A stretch of DNA of 64,000 nucleotides from Betaproteobacteria bacterium (GCA_016791265.1 JAEUMY010000023.1:62001-126000), one strand, 5' to 3'; positions 45,562 to 54,693 are shown, counted from the stretch's first letter. Translations and numbers: made by a program. The notes: generated from the sequence alone by a model not told the origin.

Positions 45562-45864
45562 TCAGTACTTCATCGTCGGCTTGTCGTCGGCCTTCGCTTT
45601 ATCGCCGGCGGGCTTGGTCAGCTTGCCGCCCGACTTCTCGCAGGTGCCCTTCGGCACGAACTTCCACTCCTCGGGATCGTTGTCCGTCGTGGCTTTGCCG
45701 GCGCAGGAGTGCTTGGAGGTGCCGCAGTCGTTTTGCGCCTTCTTCACGTTGCCGTAGCACTTCTCTTTCGGCGCGGGTTTGTCCTGGGCGGCGACGGCGC
45801 CGGAAATGCCGACGGCGAGCAGGCCGGCGATGGCTGAGGAGAGCAGGGTCTTGTTGCTTTGCAT
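45562..45864 (-). CDS. bufA2: BufA-type precursor (DUF2282), copy 2
   Basis: 100 residues. The signal peptide M-Q-S-N-K-T-L-L-S-S-A-I-A-G-L-L-A-V-G ends A-V-A-A-Q. Four core Cys lie in E-K-C-Y-G, N-D-C-G-T, H-S-C-A-G and K-G-T-C-E-K. The tail is Lys/Asp-rich. AAAGGA lies upstream. DUF2282 precursors are exported, Cys-modified, and bind copper in the described bufferins. Confidence 0.92.
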   Translation of the reverse strand: MQSNKTLLSSAIAGLLAVGISGAVAAQDKPAPKEKCYGNVKKAQNDCGTSKHSCAGKATTDNDPEEWKFVPKGTCEKSGGKLTKPAGDKAKADDKPTMKY

Positions 45865-45898
45865 GGTGAGTCCTTTCGGTGGGGGCAGGTGGGCTGAA

Positions 45899-46195
45899 CT
45901 ACTTCGAGTCGGTCGGCTTGCCCGGGGTGAGCTTGCCGCCCTTTTTTTCGCAGGTGCCCTTGGGCACGTATTTCCATTCGTCCGGCTCGTTGTCCTTTTT
46001 CGCCTTGCCGGCGCAGGTGTGGCGGGCGGTGCCGCAATCGTTCTGGCCTTTCTTGGCGATGCCGTAGCACTTCTCCCGTTCGGACTTCTTTTCCTGCGCC
46101 TTGGCATCACCGGCCTGGGCGAGCGCGATGAGGCCGGCGACGGCGGCGGCGAGGAGCGGATTCGGGGTTTGGACGGCGGTCGAGCGGGCGGTCAT
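45899..46195 (-). CDS. bufA1: BufA-type precursor (DUF2282), copy 1
   Basis: 98 residues, paralogous to copy 2. Its signal-like leader ends G-D-A-K-A-Q; the four core Cys are in E-K-C-Y-G, N-D-C-G-T, H-T-C-A-G and K-G-T-C-E-K. The spacing of the Cys matches copy 2, while the tail is shorter. It lies 34 bases before copy 2. Confidence 0.92.
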   Translation of the reverse strand: MTARSTAVQTPNPLLAAAVAGLIALAQAGDAKAQEKKSEREKCYGIAKKGQNDCGTARHTCAGKAKKDNEPDEWKYVPKGTCEKKGGKLTPGKPTDSK

Positions 46196-46311
46196 GGGGG
46201 TCTCAGGTGCGTGCGGAGGTGGCCAATATCTTAACGGCGGCTGCGCCGAACCCGTGCACACTTACGCGGCACGACGCGCGGCGGATGCGCGCCGGATGGG
46301 CGCGGGCTGCA

Positions 46312-46506
46312 TCAGGTCGGCGGACCCACTTTGCCGTAACGGTCGAGTGCCCGCTTCAGAAAGCTGAACTGCGCCTTCATGTTCTGGCAGCAGAGGCACT
46401 CGGCCAAGTGGTAATCCAGTTGGTCCAGCTCGGCCACGGAAAGTTCTCGGTCTTCCGCTTCGAGGAGGAGCCGCGTGGCCTTCTTGCAATTCATGTCGTC
46501 TGTCAT
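46312..46506 (-). CDS. Zinc-finger anti-sigma factor
   Basis: 64 residues from an ATG that overlaps the sigma-factor stop (ATGA). The ZAS/zf-HC2 motif is H-L-A-E-C-L-C-C (H-x3-C-x2-C). There is no membrane segment, so it is a soluble anti-sigma, possibly redox- or metal-releasing. Confidence 0.88.
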   Translation of the reverse strand: MTDDMNCKKATRLLLEAEDRELSVAELDQLDYHLAECLCCQNMKAQFSFLKRALDRYGKVGPPT

Positions 46507-47117
46507 CCGCGTTCTCCGCCGAACCAGGTCTGGTTGAGGCACTCGCGCAATCCCAGCCTGGCGCGATGCAGCATGACCCAGCAGTTGGACGCGGTGATGT
46601 TCTCTTCCTTACAGATGGTGTCGGTGTCGTGGCCCAGCACGTCGCGTTTGAAGAACACTCGGCCAGTGGTGGCTGGCAGGCGGTCCATGCAGCGCTCCAG
46701 TGCCGCGAAGAACGCCTTTTCCTCCAACGCCTTGTCCGGTTGCTGCCACGCCTCGGTAGGCGTGACCCGGTGGCCGTCCACGCTGAAGAGATCGTCGAAA
46801 AACGCCTCGGCCGACTCGATCTCGTCCTTGGGCGCCAGCCGCTGGGCGCGCTCGGCGGTGAGCTCGCGTTGCAGATCAATGATCTTGAATCGGAGGATGG
46901 CGGTGAGCCAGGTGCGGAGCGCCGACTTTCCGCTGAAGCCGGCCAGACCCTCCAGCGCGGCCAGGAGCGCCTCTTGCACGACCTCTTCGGCCTGGGCCGC
47001 GTCGCGCAACTGCGCGCGTGCATAGCGAATGAGGTAGTCGCGATGCGACTCGACGTCGGCGAAGGTGGGCGGCGTGGGGGATGCGGCGGCAGAAGCTGGT
47101 TTGGCGCGATCATTCAT
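46503..47117 (-). CDS. ECF-type RNA polymerase sigma factor
   Basis: 204 residues: sigma region 2 (Y-L-I-R-Y-A-R-A-Q-L-R-D-A-A-Q-A-E-E-V-V-Q-E) and region 4 (M-D-R-L-P-A-T-T-G-R-V-F-F, then D-T-I-C-K-E-E-N-I). It leads the operon and probably drives its own promoter and the buf genes. Many bufferin operons carry such a sigma and anti-sigma pair. Confidence 0.92.
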   Translation of the reverse strand: MNDRAKPASAAASPTPPTFADVESHRDYLIRYARAQLRDAAQAEEVVQEALLAALEGLAGFSGKSALRTWLTAILRFKIIDLQRELTAERAQRLAPKDEIESAEAFFDDLFSVDGHRVTPTEAWQQPDKALEEKAFFAALERCMDRLPATTGRVFFKRDVLGHDTDTICKEENITASNCWVMLHRARLGLRECLNQTWFGGERG

Positions 47118-47171
47118 GCCGCGACTGTAGCGCGCCACGGGACGCGCCGCAAATTGCGAGATCAGCGGGGG

Positions 47172-47199
47172 CTTGAAACCATCAGGACCGACCCAAAAT
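47172..47199 (+). promoter_or_regulatory. Sigma-32-like heat-shock promoter of hsp20
   Basis: CTTGAAA (47172-47178), 13 bases, then CCCAAAAT (47192-47199), close to the sigma-32 consensus. It is about 70 bases before the hsp20 ATG. Confidence 0.6.
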
Positions 47200-47268
47200 T
47201 CGGATCGTGAGGCGCTTGCAAACCGCGCCGATACGCCCCAGCCACACCCGCCTAAACAGGAGACCATC

Positions 47269-47700
47269 ATGAATACTCTGGTTCGCTTCGACCCCGCCGC
47301 CGACCGTCTCGATGACTTCTTCGCCGGTTTTTTCCGCCCCGTGTTCAATGCCGAGCGCGGCACCGTGGGCAACACGTCTGAGATTCGTATCGATGTCCGC
47401 GAGGATGAAAAGTCCTATGCGGTCGACGCCGCCATTCCCGGCGTGAAGAAGGAGGACATTCATGTCGCCATCGACGGCAACGAGGTCAGCATCACCGCGG
47501 AAGTCAAGAACGAGAAAGAAGTGAAGGAAGGCGAGCGGGTGCTGCGCACCGAGCGCTTCTACGGCAAGACCACCCGCCGCTTCGCGCTGGCGCAAGAGAT
47601 TGACGAGTCGGGTGCCGCCGCCAAGTACGAGGACGGCGTGCTCAGACTGACGCTGCCCAAGAAGGCCGCCACCTCGGCGAAAAAGCTCGCTATCCAGTAA
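47269..47700 (+). CDS. Hsp20/alpha-crystallin small heat shock protein
   Basis: 143 residues. The alpha-crystallin domain is at about 35-130, with A-A-I-P-G-V-K-K-E-D-I and the G-V-L-R-L-T-L-P-K-K end motif. It is an ATP-independent chaperone. AGGAGA precedes the ATG. A heat-shock-type promoter and a strong terminator bracket it as a single-gene unit. Confidence 0.95.
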   Translation: MNTLVRFDPAADRLDDFFAGFFRPVFNAERGTVGNTSEIRIDVREDEKSYAVDAAIPGVKKEDIHVAIDGNEVSITAEVKNEKEVKEGERVLRTERFYGKTTRRFALAQEIDESGAAAKYEDGVLRLTLPKKAATSAKKLAIQ

Positions 47701-47720
47701 GCGCCTTCCGCGTATCGATC

Positions 47721-47786
47721 GCGCAGGGCCGCGCTGTGCCGCTCGGGGTTTCCCTGGGGCGGCATCGGGGCGGCCCTGCGCTTTTT
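47721..47786 (+). terminator. Intrinsic terminator of hsp20
   Basis: GCGCAGGGCCGC (47721-47732) and GCGGCCCTGCGC (47770-47781) pair perfectly over 12 bases, followed by five T. A nested GCCGC/GCGGC hairpin lies inside. Confidence 0.85.
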
Positions 47787-47881
47787 CATGGGAACAGGCT
47801 GGAGCGCGACGGGCGCTCCGGTGCATAATGCCTGCTCGATTCATCATGAGGAGTCGCCGGCATCGGTCGGCGGGCATACGC

Positions 47882-48469
47882 ATGAAATACTCGTATTCCT
47901 TGAAGCGCCCTGTTGACCGTTTCCTGGGCGTTGTTGCCGGCCCTGTCGCTGGCCTCGTGCTGACAGCGCTTCTGGCGCCGGCGGCTTGGGCGCAGGCGGT
48001 CGGCGCCACCAATCGCGCGACGGAATTGAAGTCCGATCCTCGCGCCGATTCCCCCACGGTCGCCAGTCTGCCGCGCGAGACACCCATCGTCGACCTCGGC
48101 CGTTCCAGCGGCTGGATCCGGGTGCAGACCGGCGACAAGAAGACCGGTTGGGTGCGGTCCTTTCATGTGAGCATGAAGGGCAACATTTCCGAGTCCTCGT
48201 CTGGAGGCGGATTCCTGAGCGGAATCACCGGCCTCTTCGCCCCGGTGCGCCGAGAGCAGCCCAAGACCATTTCCACCGTCGGCATTCGCGGCCTGTCGGA
48301 GGAGGAAATGAAAAACGCCAAACCGAATCCGGCGGAATTCAACAAGATGAAGTCCTATGCCGTGAGCAAGGCCGATGCGCAAGCCGCCGCCCAGCGCGCA
48401 CGGCTCAATCCCCAGACCGTCGCTTATGTCGATGCGAATGGCAACCCGGTTCAGGGAGGTGGGAAATGA
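47882..48469 (+). CDS. Secreted SH3b-domain protein
   Basis: 195 residues. The signal peptide ends A-A-W-A-Q-A. An SH3b-like domain follows: A-T-E-L-K-S-D-P-R-A-D-S, S-L-P-R-E-T-P-I-V-D-L and G-W-I-R-V-Q-T-G-D-K-K-T-G-W-V. A flexible region continues to the C-terminus. It overlaps the M48 protease by 4 bases, so the two probably act together in the periplasm. Confidence 0.88.
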   Translation: MKYSYSLKRPVDRFLGVVAGPVAGLVLTALLAPAAWAQAVGATNRATELKSDPRADSPTVASLPRETPIVDLGRSSGWIRVQTGDKKTGWVRSFHVSMKGNISESSSGGGFLSGITGLFAPVRREQPKTISTVGIRGLSEEEMKNAKPNPAEFNKMKSYAVSKADAQAAAQRARLNPQTVAYVDANGNPVQGGGK

Positions 48470-49506
48470 ACGCACGGACACTAGGAAAACTGAGTATTTG
48501 CGCGCTTGCCCTCCTGCTGTTTGCGGGCTGCGCGAACATGCCAAATGTGCCCGGTGGGATTGCGATTCCTCTGCCGGGTGGAGCCAGCATCAGTGCGTCC
48601 CAGGCGTCACAGCTTGTGTCTGCGGCGCAAACAGCGACCAAGGTGTACACGGAGCCTGAAGAAATCGAGCTGGGCGAGAGTATCGCCTCGGGCATGTTGG
48701 GCGCCGCACCGCTACTCCCCAACCCCGGTGTGCAGCGCTACGTGAATCAGGTTGGTCGCTGGCTGGCTGCCCAGTCTGAACGCCCCAATCTGCCGTGGCG
48801 TTTTGGCGTTCTGGACAACGAGCATGTCAACGCGTTCGCAGCGCCGGGTGGGCAGATTCTGATGACCAGCGGTCTCTTGCAACGGCTCAACAGCGAGGCG
48901 GAACTCGCAGGCGTACTTGCACATGAAATCGCTCACGTGGTGCAGAAGCATCAATTGGATGCGATCCAAAAAAGCGGATGGACTCAGGGGTTGCAGGTTG
49001 CTGGTGGTGCGATGATCGACAACAAGCTCGCCAAGGGTGGGGCGTTGAGCCAGGCAGCCAGAGCGTCCGGATTGGGTCAGGCCGGGGCGGACTTGCTGGT
49101 GGACGGTTTCTTTGCTCGCCCACTCGACCGCGGCCTTGAGTACGAAGCCGACCGCATGGGTGTCATCATCGCCGCGCGCGCTGGCTACGACCCCTACGGC
49201 TTCATCAGCGTGTTGCAGATGATGGAGTCGCTGGCCAAGGACAGTCCGTTCTTCGCGCTCATCACGAAGACGCATCCGTCGCCCACGGATCGCATCACCG
49301 AACTGGAAAAAATCGCCGCAACGCTAGACCGCTATCAGGGCGGTGATCAAGGCGCGGCGCGATTCGCCGCCGCATTGGGCCGCGCAGCACCACAAGCTAC
49401 TCCGGCTGCTCGGCCTGCCACGCCGGCGCAGCGTCCCGCGGCAAGCCCCGCCAAAGCGCCCGCCAAAACCCCCGCCCCGGCGCCCAAGGCGGCACCCGGC
49501 AAATAA
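48466..49506 (+). CDS. M48-family metalloprotease lipoprotein
   Basis: 346 residues. Lipobox L-F-A-G-C at the end of the signal, zinc motif H-E-I-A-H at about residue 155, and third ligand in E-Y-E-A-D-R-M. The C-terminal 50 residues are a Pro/Ala/Lys-rich linker-like tail. It resembles BepA/LoiP-type periplasmic quality-control proteases. Confidence 0.93.
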   Translation: MNARTLGKLSICALALLLFAGCANMPNVPGGIAIPLPGGASISASQASQLVSAAQTATKVYTEPEEIELGESIASGMLGAAPLLPNPGVQRYVNQVGRWLAAQSERPNLPWRFGVLDNEHVNAFAAPGGQILMTSGLLQRLNSEAELAGVLAHEIAHVVQKHQLDAIQKSGWTQGLQVAGGAMIDNKLAKGGALSQAARASGLGQAGADLLVDGFFARPLDRGLEYEADRMGVIIAARAGYDPYGFISVLQMMESLAKDSPFFALITKTHPSPTDRITELEKIAATLDRYQGGDQGAARFAAALGRAAPQATPAARPATPAQRPAASPAKAPAKTPAPAPKAAPGK

Positions 49507-49518
49507 GCGCCGCGCGTT

Positions 49519-49530
49519 GCGAATATTCGC
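49519..49530. repeat. Interspersed palindrome GCGAATATTCGC
   Basis: Intergenic, 12 bases after the M48 stop and 25 bases before the next start. Confidence 0.95.
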
Positions 49531-49555
49531 ATTGCAATCTCCCGGCCGGGCCAGC

Positions 49556-50842
49556 ATGACGCTGCGCCCGGCCTTCTTCATTCTGGCGCTGGCGTTTGGC
49601 CCGCCGAGCGCCGCCCAATCGCTTGACGATGTCGCGGCGTCGCGCAAAGTCTTCGCCGAGGCTGCCGCCGCGCGCGAGCGCAATGACGCGGAAGAGTATG
49701 TGCGCCTCATGCGCGAGGTGGTGAGGCTGCGTCCTGACCAGCCGGGCGCACAGTTCCGTCTGGCCGGGGCGCTGGCGCGCAAGGGCGAGGCGGATGCGGC
49801 GTTCGCCATTCTGAGACGCATCGCCGCGCAAGGCCTTTTCTTCCGGCCGGAGAACGATGCTGACTTTGCGAATATTCGCGATGCGGCGGGCTGGACCGGC
49901 GCCCTCGCCGCGTTTGCGGAGAACCTGAAGCCGACCATCGCGAGCGACGTCGCGTTCCGCCTTGCCGAGCGCGACCTCTTGCCCGAAGGCTTGGCGCATG
50001 ACCCAAAGACCAATACACATTACGTCGCGAGCGTGCGTCAGCGAAAGATCGTCGCGCGCAGCGCCAGCGGCAAGGAGTCGGCGTTCGGCAAGGGGCGCGA
50101 GGACGGGCTGTGGAGCGTGCTGGCGCTGAAAGTGGATGCCGAGCGCCGCCACCTCTGGGCCACGACGGCGGCCATCGAACAAACCACGGAGCTTGATTCC
50201 GCCGATCTCGGGCGCACCGCGCTCATCCAGTTCGATCTGGATACCGGAGAGGTGTTGAAACGCTTCGAGCCGCCCCGCGAGCCGGGCAAAGCGCGCGTGT
50301 TCGGCGATCTCGTGGTGAGTTCCTCAGGCCGCGTCATCGTGTCCGAGGCGGAGCAGGGTGGCCTGTGGCGGGTGAGTGGTGGTGTGCTCGAACTCATGAT
50401 TCCGCCGGGCAGGTTCGCCTCGCCGCAGGGCATGGCGTTTCCCAATCAGGGCAACTGGTTGTATGTGGCGGACTATTCGCTGGGCTTGATGCGTGTGGAT
50501 ATCGCGACGCGCAAGGTGGAGCGCGTGAAAGTCCCCGGCGAATATTCGCTATTGGGGTTGGACGGCATGGTGCGCTTCGGCAACGACCTCATCGCCACAC
50601 AGAACGGCATTCGCCCGCATCGTGTGCTCAAGATCCGGCTGGATGGGGCAGGCCAGGTGGCGGGCGTCGAGGTGCTGGAAGCCAACCACCCGGATCATGC
50701 CGAGCCGACGCTGGGTGTCTTGGTGGGCGACCACTTTCACTACATCGCCAATGCCCAGTGGGACCGGTTTCCCAAGGGCCAGCCGGCGGCCGACGTGGTG
50801 GCACCGGTCATCCTGAAGCTCCCGCTCGCTGCGAAACGATAG
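49556..50842 (+). CDS. Secreted TPR-like/beta-propeller (SMP-30-like) protein
   Basis: 428 residues. The signal peptide ends S-A-A-Q-S. The first 110 residues are helical and repeat-like. From about residue 140 there is a six-blade-like propeller: L-P-E-G-L-A-H-D-P, D-G-L-W-S-V-L, L-Y-V-A-D-Y-S-L-G. The function is not recognised. It carries two palindrome copies. Confidence 0.8.
   Translation: MTLRPAFFILALAFGPPSAAQSLDDVAASRKVFAEAAAARERNDAEEYVRLMREVVRLRPDQPGAQFRLAGALARKGEADAAFAILRRIAAQGLFFRPENDADFANIRDAAGWTGALAAFAENLKPTIASDVAFRLAERDLLPEGLAHDPKTNTHYVASVRQRKIVARSASGKESAFGKGREDGLWSVLALKVDAERRHLWATTAAIEQTTELDSADLGRTALIQFDLDTGEVLKRFEPPREPGKARVFGDLVVSSSGRVIVSEAEQGGLWRVSGGVLELMIPPGRFASPQGMAFPNQGNWLYVADYSLGLMRVDIATRKVERVKVPGEYSLLGLDGMVRFGNDLIATQNGIRPHRVLKIRLDGAGQVAGVEVLEANHPDHAEPTLGVLVGDHFHYIANAQWDRFPKGQPAADVVAPVILKLPLAAKR
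49868..49879. repeat. Interspersed palindrome GCGAATATTCGC
   Basis: Inside the propeller-protein gene, read as F-A-N-I-R-D. Confidence 0.95.
50538..50549. repeat. Interspersed palindrome GCGAATATTCGC
   Basis: Inside the propeller-protein gene, read as G-E-Y-S-L. Confidence 0.95.
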
Positions 50843-50913
50843 TGCGCCTGCAAATCCGGATCGCCGGTTCAGCGCGTCCAATGCCGGCAAGCCATCAACA
50901 AGGGAGCATCACC

Positions 50914-51300
50914 ATGTCAGGAACCCGCAAAATCGCCATCGCCGCCGGCCTCATTCTGCTGGCCGCAGCCCTCGTATTCGCCCTGGGTGTCATCCACTCG
51001 CCGTTTGATCCCATCATCTTTCTCGACGACGACCTGCACCACGGTGGCTTTTTCGGCGGCCTGCTCGCCGCCATCATCGTTGGCGTGGTGATGCTGATCG
51101 TGGGCCTGGTCCTGGCCGTCGTGTTCACGGGCGTAAGTCTTTTGCTGTTGGTCGTCGGCCTGTTCGTCGCGACGCTGATGCTGGCGCTGGCCGTGCCTGT
51201 GCTGCTGCCCGTGCTGGCGATACTCGCCGTGCCGTTCATGGTGATCTATGGACTGTTCCGGCTCGCGACAAAGTCGCAGCGCATCCAGCCGGCCGCCTGA
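50914..51300 (+). CDS. Hypothetical integral membrane protein (128 aa)
   Basis: 128 residues, four hydrophobic segments making up most of the chain, with an acidic D-D-D-L-H-H-G-G-F-F between the first two. AGGGAGC precedes the ATG. No family recognised. It is convergent with ttcA, 6 bases apart. Confidence 0.75.
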   Translation: MSGTRKIAIAAGLILLAAALVFALGVIHSPFDPIIFLDDDLHHGGFFGGLLAAIIVGVVMLIVGLVLAVVFTGVSLLLLVVGLFVATLMLALAVPVLLPVLAILAVPFMVIYGLFRLATKSQRIQPAA

Positions 51301-51306
51301 ACAGCC

Positions 51307-52233
51307 TTACTCCGCTGGCGCGGGCCGCGTCAGCTTGATGACTTGCGCCGCCGGTTCGCCCGAGCCGGCCGGCGCGCAGCTTTCCTCTTCATCGAACGCG
51401 ATGTCGCCATTGGCGTCCGGCGCGCCGGTGGCGGTCACGCCTTTGAAGTCGAAGAGGCCGCCGTCCATGAGGTGCGAGGGCACCACGTTTTGCAACGCGC
51501 GGAACAGGGACTCGATGCGGCCGGGGAATTTCTTCTCCCATTCGCGCAGCATCTGCTTCACCTGTTGACGTTGCAGGTTGTCCTGCGAGCCGCAAAGATC
51601 GCAGGGGATGATGGGGAAGTCGCGAATATTCGCAAGCGCTTCCAGGTCTCGCTCCTCGGCATAGGCCAGCGGGCGGATCACGATGTGCCGGCCATCGTCC
51701 GACATGAGCTTGGGCGGCATGCCCTTCAGCTTGCCGCCGTAGAACATGTTCAGGAACAGCGTTTGCAACATGTCGTCGCGGTGGTGGCCCAGCGCGATCT
51801 TGGTCGCCCCCATTTCCGCCGCCACGCGATAAATGATGCCGCGCCGCAAGCGCGAGCACAGCGAACACATCGTCTTGCCTTCCGGAATCACCCGTTTGAC
51901 CACCGAATAGGTGTCCTGCGTCTCGATGTGGAACGGAATGCCGAGGCGCGTCAGGTAGTCCGGCAGGATGTGGTCCGGAAAGCCGGGATGCTTCTGGTCC
52001 AGGTTGAAGGCGACGATGTCAAAGCTGATCGGCGCGCTTTCGCGGAGCGCCAGCAGGATGTCCAGGAGCGCGTAACTGTCCTTCCCGCCGGAGAGGCAGA
52101 CCATGACCTTGTCGCCCGCCTCGATCATGTTGAAGTCGGCGATGGCCTGCCCCACCTGGCGGCGCAGGCGCTTCACCAGTTTGTTGGCTTCGTATTGCTG
52201 CTTCTGCGTAAGGGCGGGGGCGGTGGTGTTCAT
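51307..52233 (-). CDS. ttcA: tRNA 2-thiocytidine biosynthesis protein TtcA
   Basis: 308 residues. The PP-loop S-G-G-K-D-S-Y and two C-x-x-C motifs (C-S-L-C and C-D-L-C) that bind the Fe-S cluster are intact. It thiolates C32 in tRNAs. The C-terminal about 40 residues are a non-conserved acidic tail. The palindrome encodes A-N-I-R-D in the helix before F-P-I-I-P-C. Confidence 0.96.
   Translation of the reverse strand: MNTTAPALTQKQQYEANKLVKRLRRQVGQAIADFNMIEAGDKVMVCLSGGKDSYALLDILLALRESAPISFDIVAFNLDQKHPGFPDHILPDYLTRLGIPFHIETQDTYSVVKRVIPEGKTMCSLCSRLRRGIIYRVAAEMGATKIALGHHRDDMLQTLFLNMFYGGKLKGMPPKLMSDDGRHIVIRPLAYAEERDLEALANIRDFPIIPCDLCGSQDNLQRQQVKQMLREWEKKFPGRIESLFRALQNVVPSHLMDGGLFDFKGVTATGAPDANGDIAFDEEESCAPAGSGEPAAQVIKLTRPAPAE
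51622..51633. repeat. Interspersed palindrome GCGAATATTCGC
   Basis: Inside ttcA, read on the minus strand as L-A-N-I-R-D. Confidence 0.95.
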
Positions 52234-52550
52234 GGTTGGCTGGGGGCGCGTTCCCGGTTCGCGAAGTGCTTCACCAGCAAGATCCCGCAAAGAAACGCCG
52301 CGAACACGCCCAGGATGGAAGCTGCCGAGACCACCACGGCGAAGACGCCCGAATCCGTTGTGCCGGACTGCCGCCACGCGAACGCACTCACGACAACAAG
52401 AACCAGCAATGGCAGCGGAGCAGTCGCGAGCTTGCGCTGCCAGCCCGCGAGATGCTTCAGGCAATAGCGCAGCAAGATGAGGTAGGGCGCGAATGCGCCG
52501 AAGGCCATCATCAGAAGTGTGGCTTGTTCAAAGCTGAATCCCGTGTTCAC
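52230..52550 (-). CDS. Small membrane protein between folM and ttcA
   Basis: 106 residues from a GTG that overlaps the folM stop (GTGA), ending in an overlap with ttcA. Three hydrophobic helices. The family is unknown to me. The tight coupling on both sides argues that it is real. Confidence 0.75.
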   Translation of the reverse strand: MNTGFSFEQATLLMMAFGAFAPYLILLRYCLKHLAGWQRKLATAPLPLLVLVVVSAFAWRQSGTTDSGVFAVVVSAASILGVFAAFLCGILLVKHFANRERAPSQP

Positions 52551-53287
52551 AGCGCGATCTCCCTGCCGCCGTCCACCGCGAGAATCTGCCCGGTGACATA
52601 GGGTGCGTCGAGCAGCAGATACTTCACCGCGCCGGCGATGTCCTCGGCGCCACCCACCCGCTTCAGCGGCACCTGGTTCACGATGCGCGCGCGCTCCGCT
52701 TCCGGATAGTCGCTGCCCGCATCCGGCCAAAGGATGGCGCCGGGTGACACGCCGTTGACGCGAATAGTCGGACCGAGTTCCAGTGCGAGCGAGCGGGTCA
52801 GCCCTGCCAATCCCGCCTTGGTCATGTTGTAGACCGCGTAATCCTTCAACGGCCGCTCGGCGTGGATGTCCACGATGTTGACGATCGCGCCCTGCGTCTT
52901 GGTGAGATAGGGTACGGCGGCCTGCGAAAGAAACAGCGGCGCCAGGAGGTTGGTGCCCATGAGGTCGATCCAGTGGTCCTCGTTGATAGTGCCCATCGGG
53001 GTCGCGTAGAAGACCGAGGCGTTGTTCACCAGCCCGTCGAGCTGACCGAAGAGGGATGCGGCTTGGTCGACGAGGCCCTTCAGCGCGTTGCTGGCGGCGA
53101 GGTTTCCCTGCAGCACGGCGGCGGATTTGGCGCGCGCGGCATTCAATTCATGAGCCAGTCTGTCGGCGTCGGCGCGCGAGTTGTTGCAGTGGATGACGAC
53201 GTTGGCGCCGGCTGCATGCAGCACGCGGCTGATGGTGGCGCCGATGCGCTTCGCGCCGCCGGTGATGAGGATGGCCTTTGGGGTCAT
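52547..53287 (-). CDS. folM: Pteridine reductase / dihydromonapterin reductase-like SDR
   Basis: 246 residues: T-G-G-A-K-R-I-G Rossmann loop, N-N-A-S-V-F-Y, and Y-N-M-T-K catalytic region with G-R-E-I-A-L at the C-terminus. The T-G-x3-R-I-G motif is typical of pteridine reductases. A 10-of-12 relic of the interspersed palindrome lies at 52750-52761. Confidence 0.88.
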   Translation of the reverse strand: MTPKAILITGGAKRIGATISRVLHAAGANVVIHCNNSRADADRLAHELNAARAKSAAVLQGNLAASNALKGLVDQAASLFGQLDGLVNNASVFYATPMGTINEDHWIDLMGTNLLAPLFLSQAAVPYLTKTQGAIVNIVDIHAERPLKDYAVYNMTKAGLAGLTRSLALELGPTIRVNGVSPGAILWPDAGSDYPEAERARIVNQVPLKRVGGAEDIAGAVKYLLLDAPYVTGQILAVDGGREIAL

Positions 53288-53383
53288 GGGATAATTTGCC
53301 GAGCTGGAAAATCAGGTTGCCTGTTCATCGCACCACCCCGGCCCATCTGAGACCGGCTTCCGTGCCGTCGAGGCGGAAGCGCT

Positions 53384-54646
53384 GTGGGGTGCGAATGTCA
53401 GACACGATTTTACTCTCGCACACCCATTCCCATTACTTCGGCTCCCGGAACTCCGCTTTTGAAGTCACCTCTCCCCCGCGATCAACGCCACCAGCTTCCC
53501 CGGCCGGATGCCGATGCGCTCGCCCACAGCGAGCGGCTGGTTGCGAATATTCGCAACGCCATCGACGCGGCAGGTGGCTGGATTGGTTTCGACCGTTTCA
53601 TGGACATGGCGCTCTACGCGCCGGGTCTGGGCTACTACACGGCAGGCGCGCGCAAGTTCGGCCCTGCGGGCGATTTCGTCACCGCGCCTGAAATCTCTCC
53701 GCTCTTCGGCCGCTGCCTCGCGCGACAGATCGCGGAGGTGCTGCGCGAAACCGGTGGCAGCGTGCTCGAACTGGGGCCAGGCTCGGGCAAACTGGCCGAG
53801 GACATCATGGCGGAGCTGGCGGCGCTGCGAACGCCACCGGAAAAGTACTTGCTGCTGGAAGTCAGCGCCGACCTGCGCGAGCGGCAGCGAGAGCGGCTTT
53901 CCACACACAGCGAATATTCGCGCATGCACTGGCTCGATGAATTGCCGCGCGACTTCACCGGCGTCATCGTCGCCAACGAGGTGCTGGACGTACTGCCCGT
54001 GCATCTGGTCACTTACCAGCAAGACTGGGCCTTCGAGCGCGGTGTCGCGCTGGATGCGACGGGCGCGTTCATGTGGAAGGACAAGCTCATCGAGTCCGGC
54101 CCGCTGGTCTCGCTTGCGCCGGGCATCGCAAGCAGGCATTTCGCCGGGCAGCCGCCGCAAGGCTACCTCACGGAGATCAGCCCGCAGTGCGCGGCGTGGA
54201 CGCGAACGCTGACGCGGTCACTCAAACGCGGCGCCATCCTGCTCATCGACTACGGCTTTCGCGCCGCCGAGTACTATCACCCTTCACGCGCCGGCGGCAC
54301 GTTGATGTGCCACTACCGCCATCACGCGCATCCTGATCCGTTCCACCTGCCCGGCTTGCAAGACATCACGGCGCATGTCGACTTCACCGCGGTCGCCGAG
54401 GCGGCCGCGGCGGAGGGTGCTGAGGTGCTGGGCTACACCACGCAGGCCGCGTTCCTGCTCGCCGGCGGCTTGGCGGCGTTGATGCAGGAAGTGGATGCGT
54501 CGGACCCGGCCCGTTATCTGCCGATCACCACGCAGGCGCAACGTCTCATCAGCCCGGCCGAGATGGGCGAGTTCTTCAAGGTGATTGGCCTGGGCAAGGG
54601 CGTTGTCACCCCATCGGGATTCGGCGGCCGGCCGCTGCCGCTTTGA
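53384..54646 (+). CDS. SAM-dependent methyltransferase, MidA/NDUFAF7 (DUF185) family
   Basis: 420 residues from a GTG, or about 395 from a TTG at 53459; neither has a decisive ribosome site. The conserved core begins F-D-R-F-M-D-M-A-L-Y-A-P-G-L-G-Y-Y, with the SAM loop L-E-L-G-P-G-S-G-K-L. The mitochondrial homologue methylates complex I. Two copies of the palindrome are present. Confidence 0.88.
   Translation: MGCECQTRFYSRTPIPITSAPGTPLLKSPLPRDQRHQLPRPDADALAHSERLVANIRNAIDAAGGWIGFDRFMDMALYAPGLGYYTAGARKFGPAGDFVTAPEISPLFGRCLARQIAEVLRETGGSVLELGPGSGKLAEDIMAELAALRTPPEKYLLLEVSADLRERQRERLSTHSEYSRMHWLDELPRDFTGVIVANEVLDVLPVHLVTYQQDWAFERGVALDATGAFMWKDKLIESGPLVSLAPGIASRHFAGQPPQGYLTEISPQCAAWTRTLTRSLKRGAILLIDYGFRAAEYYHPSRAGGTLMCHYRHHAHPDPFHLPGLQDITAHVDFTAVAEAAAAEGAEVLGYTTQAAFLLAGGLAALMQEVDASDPARYLPITTQAQRLISPAEMGEFFKVIGLGKGVVTPSGFGGRPLPL
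53543..53554. repeat. Interspersed palindrome GCGAATATTCGC
   Basis: Near the start of the MidA-type gene, read as V-A-N-I-R-N. Confidence 0.95.
53910..53921. repeat. Interspersed palindrome GCGAATATTCGC
   Basis: Inside the MidA-type gene, read as S-E-Y-S-R. Confidence 0.95.
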
Positions 54647-54693
54647 TCCAGCCGTTTTTTGTGAAGCGGCCACAAGGCAGGTAAACTCGCCTC

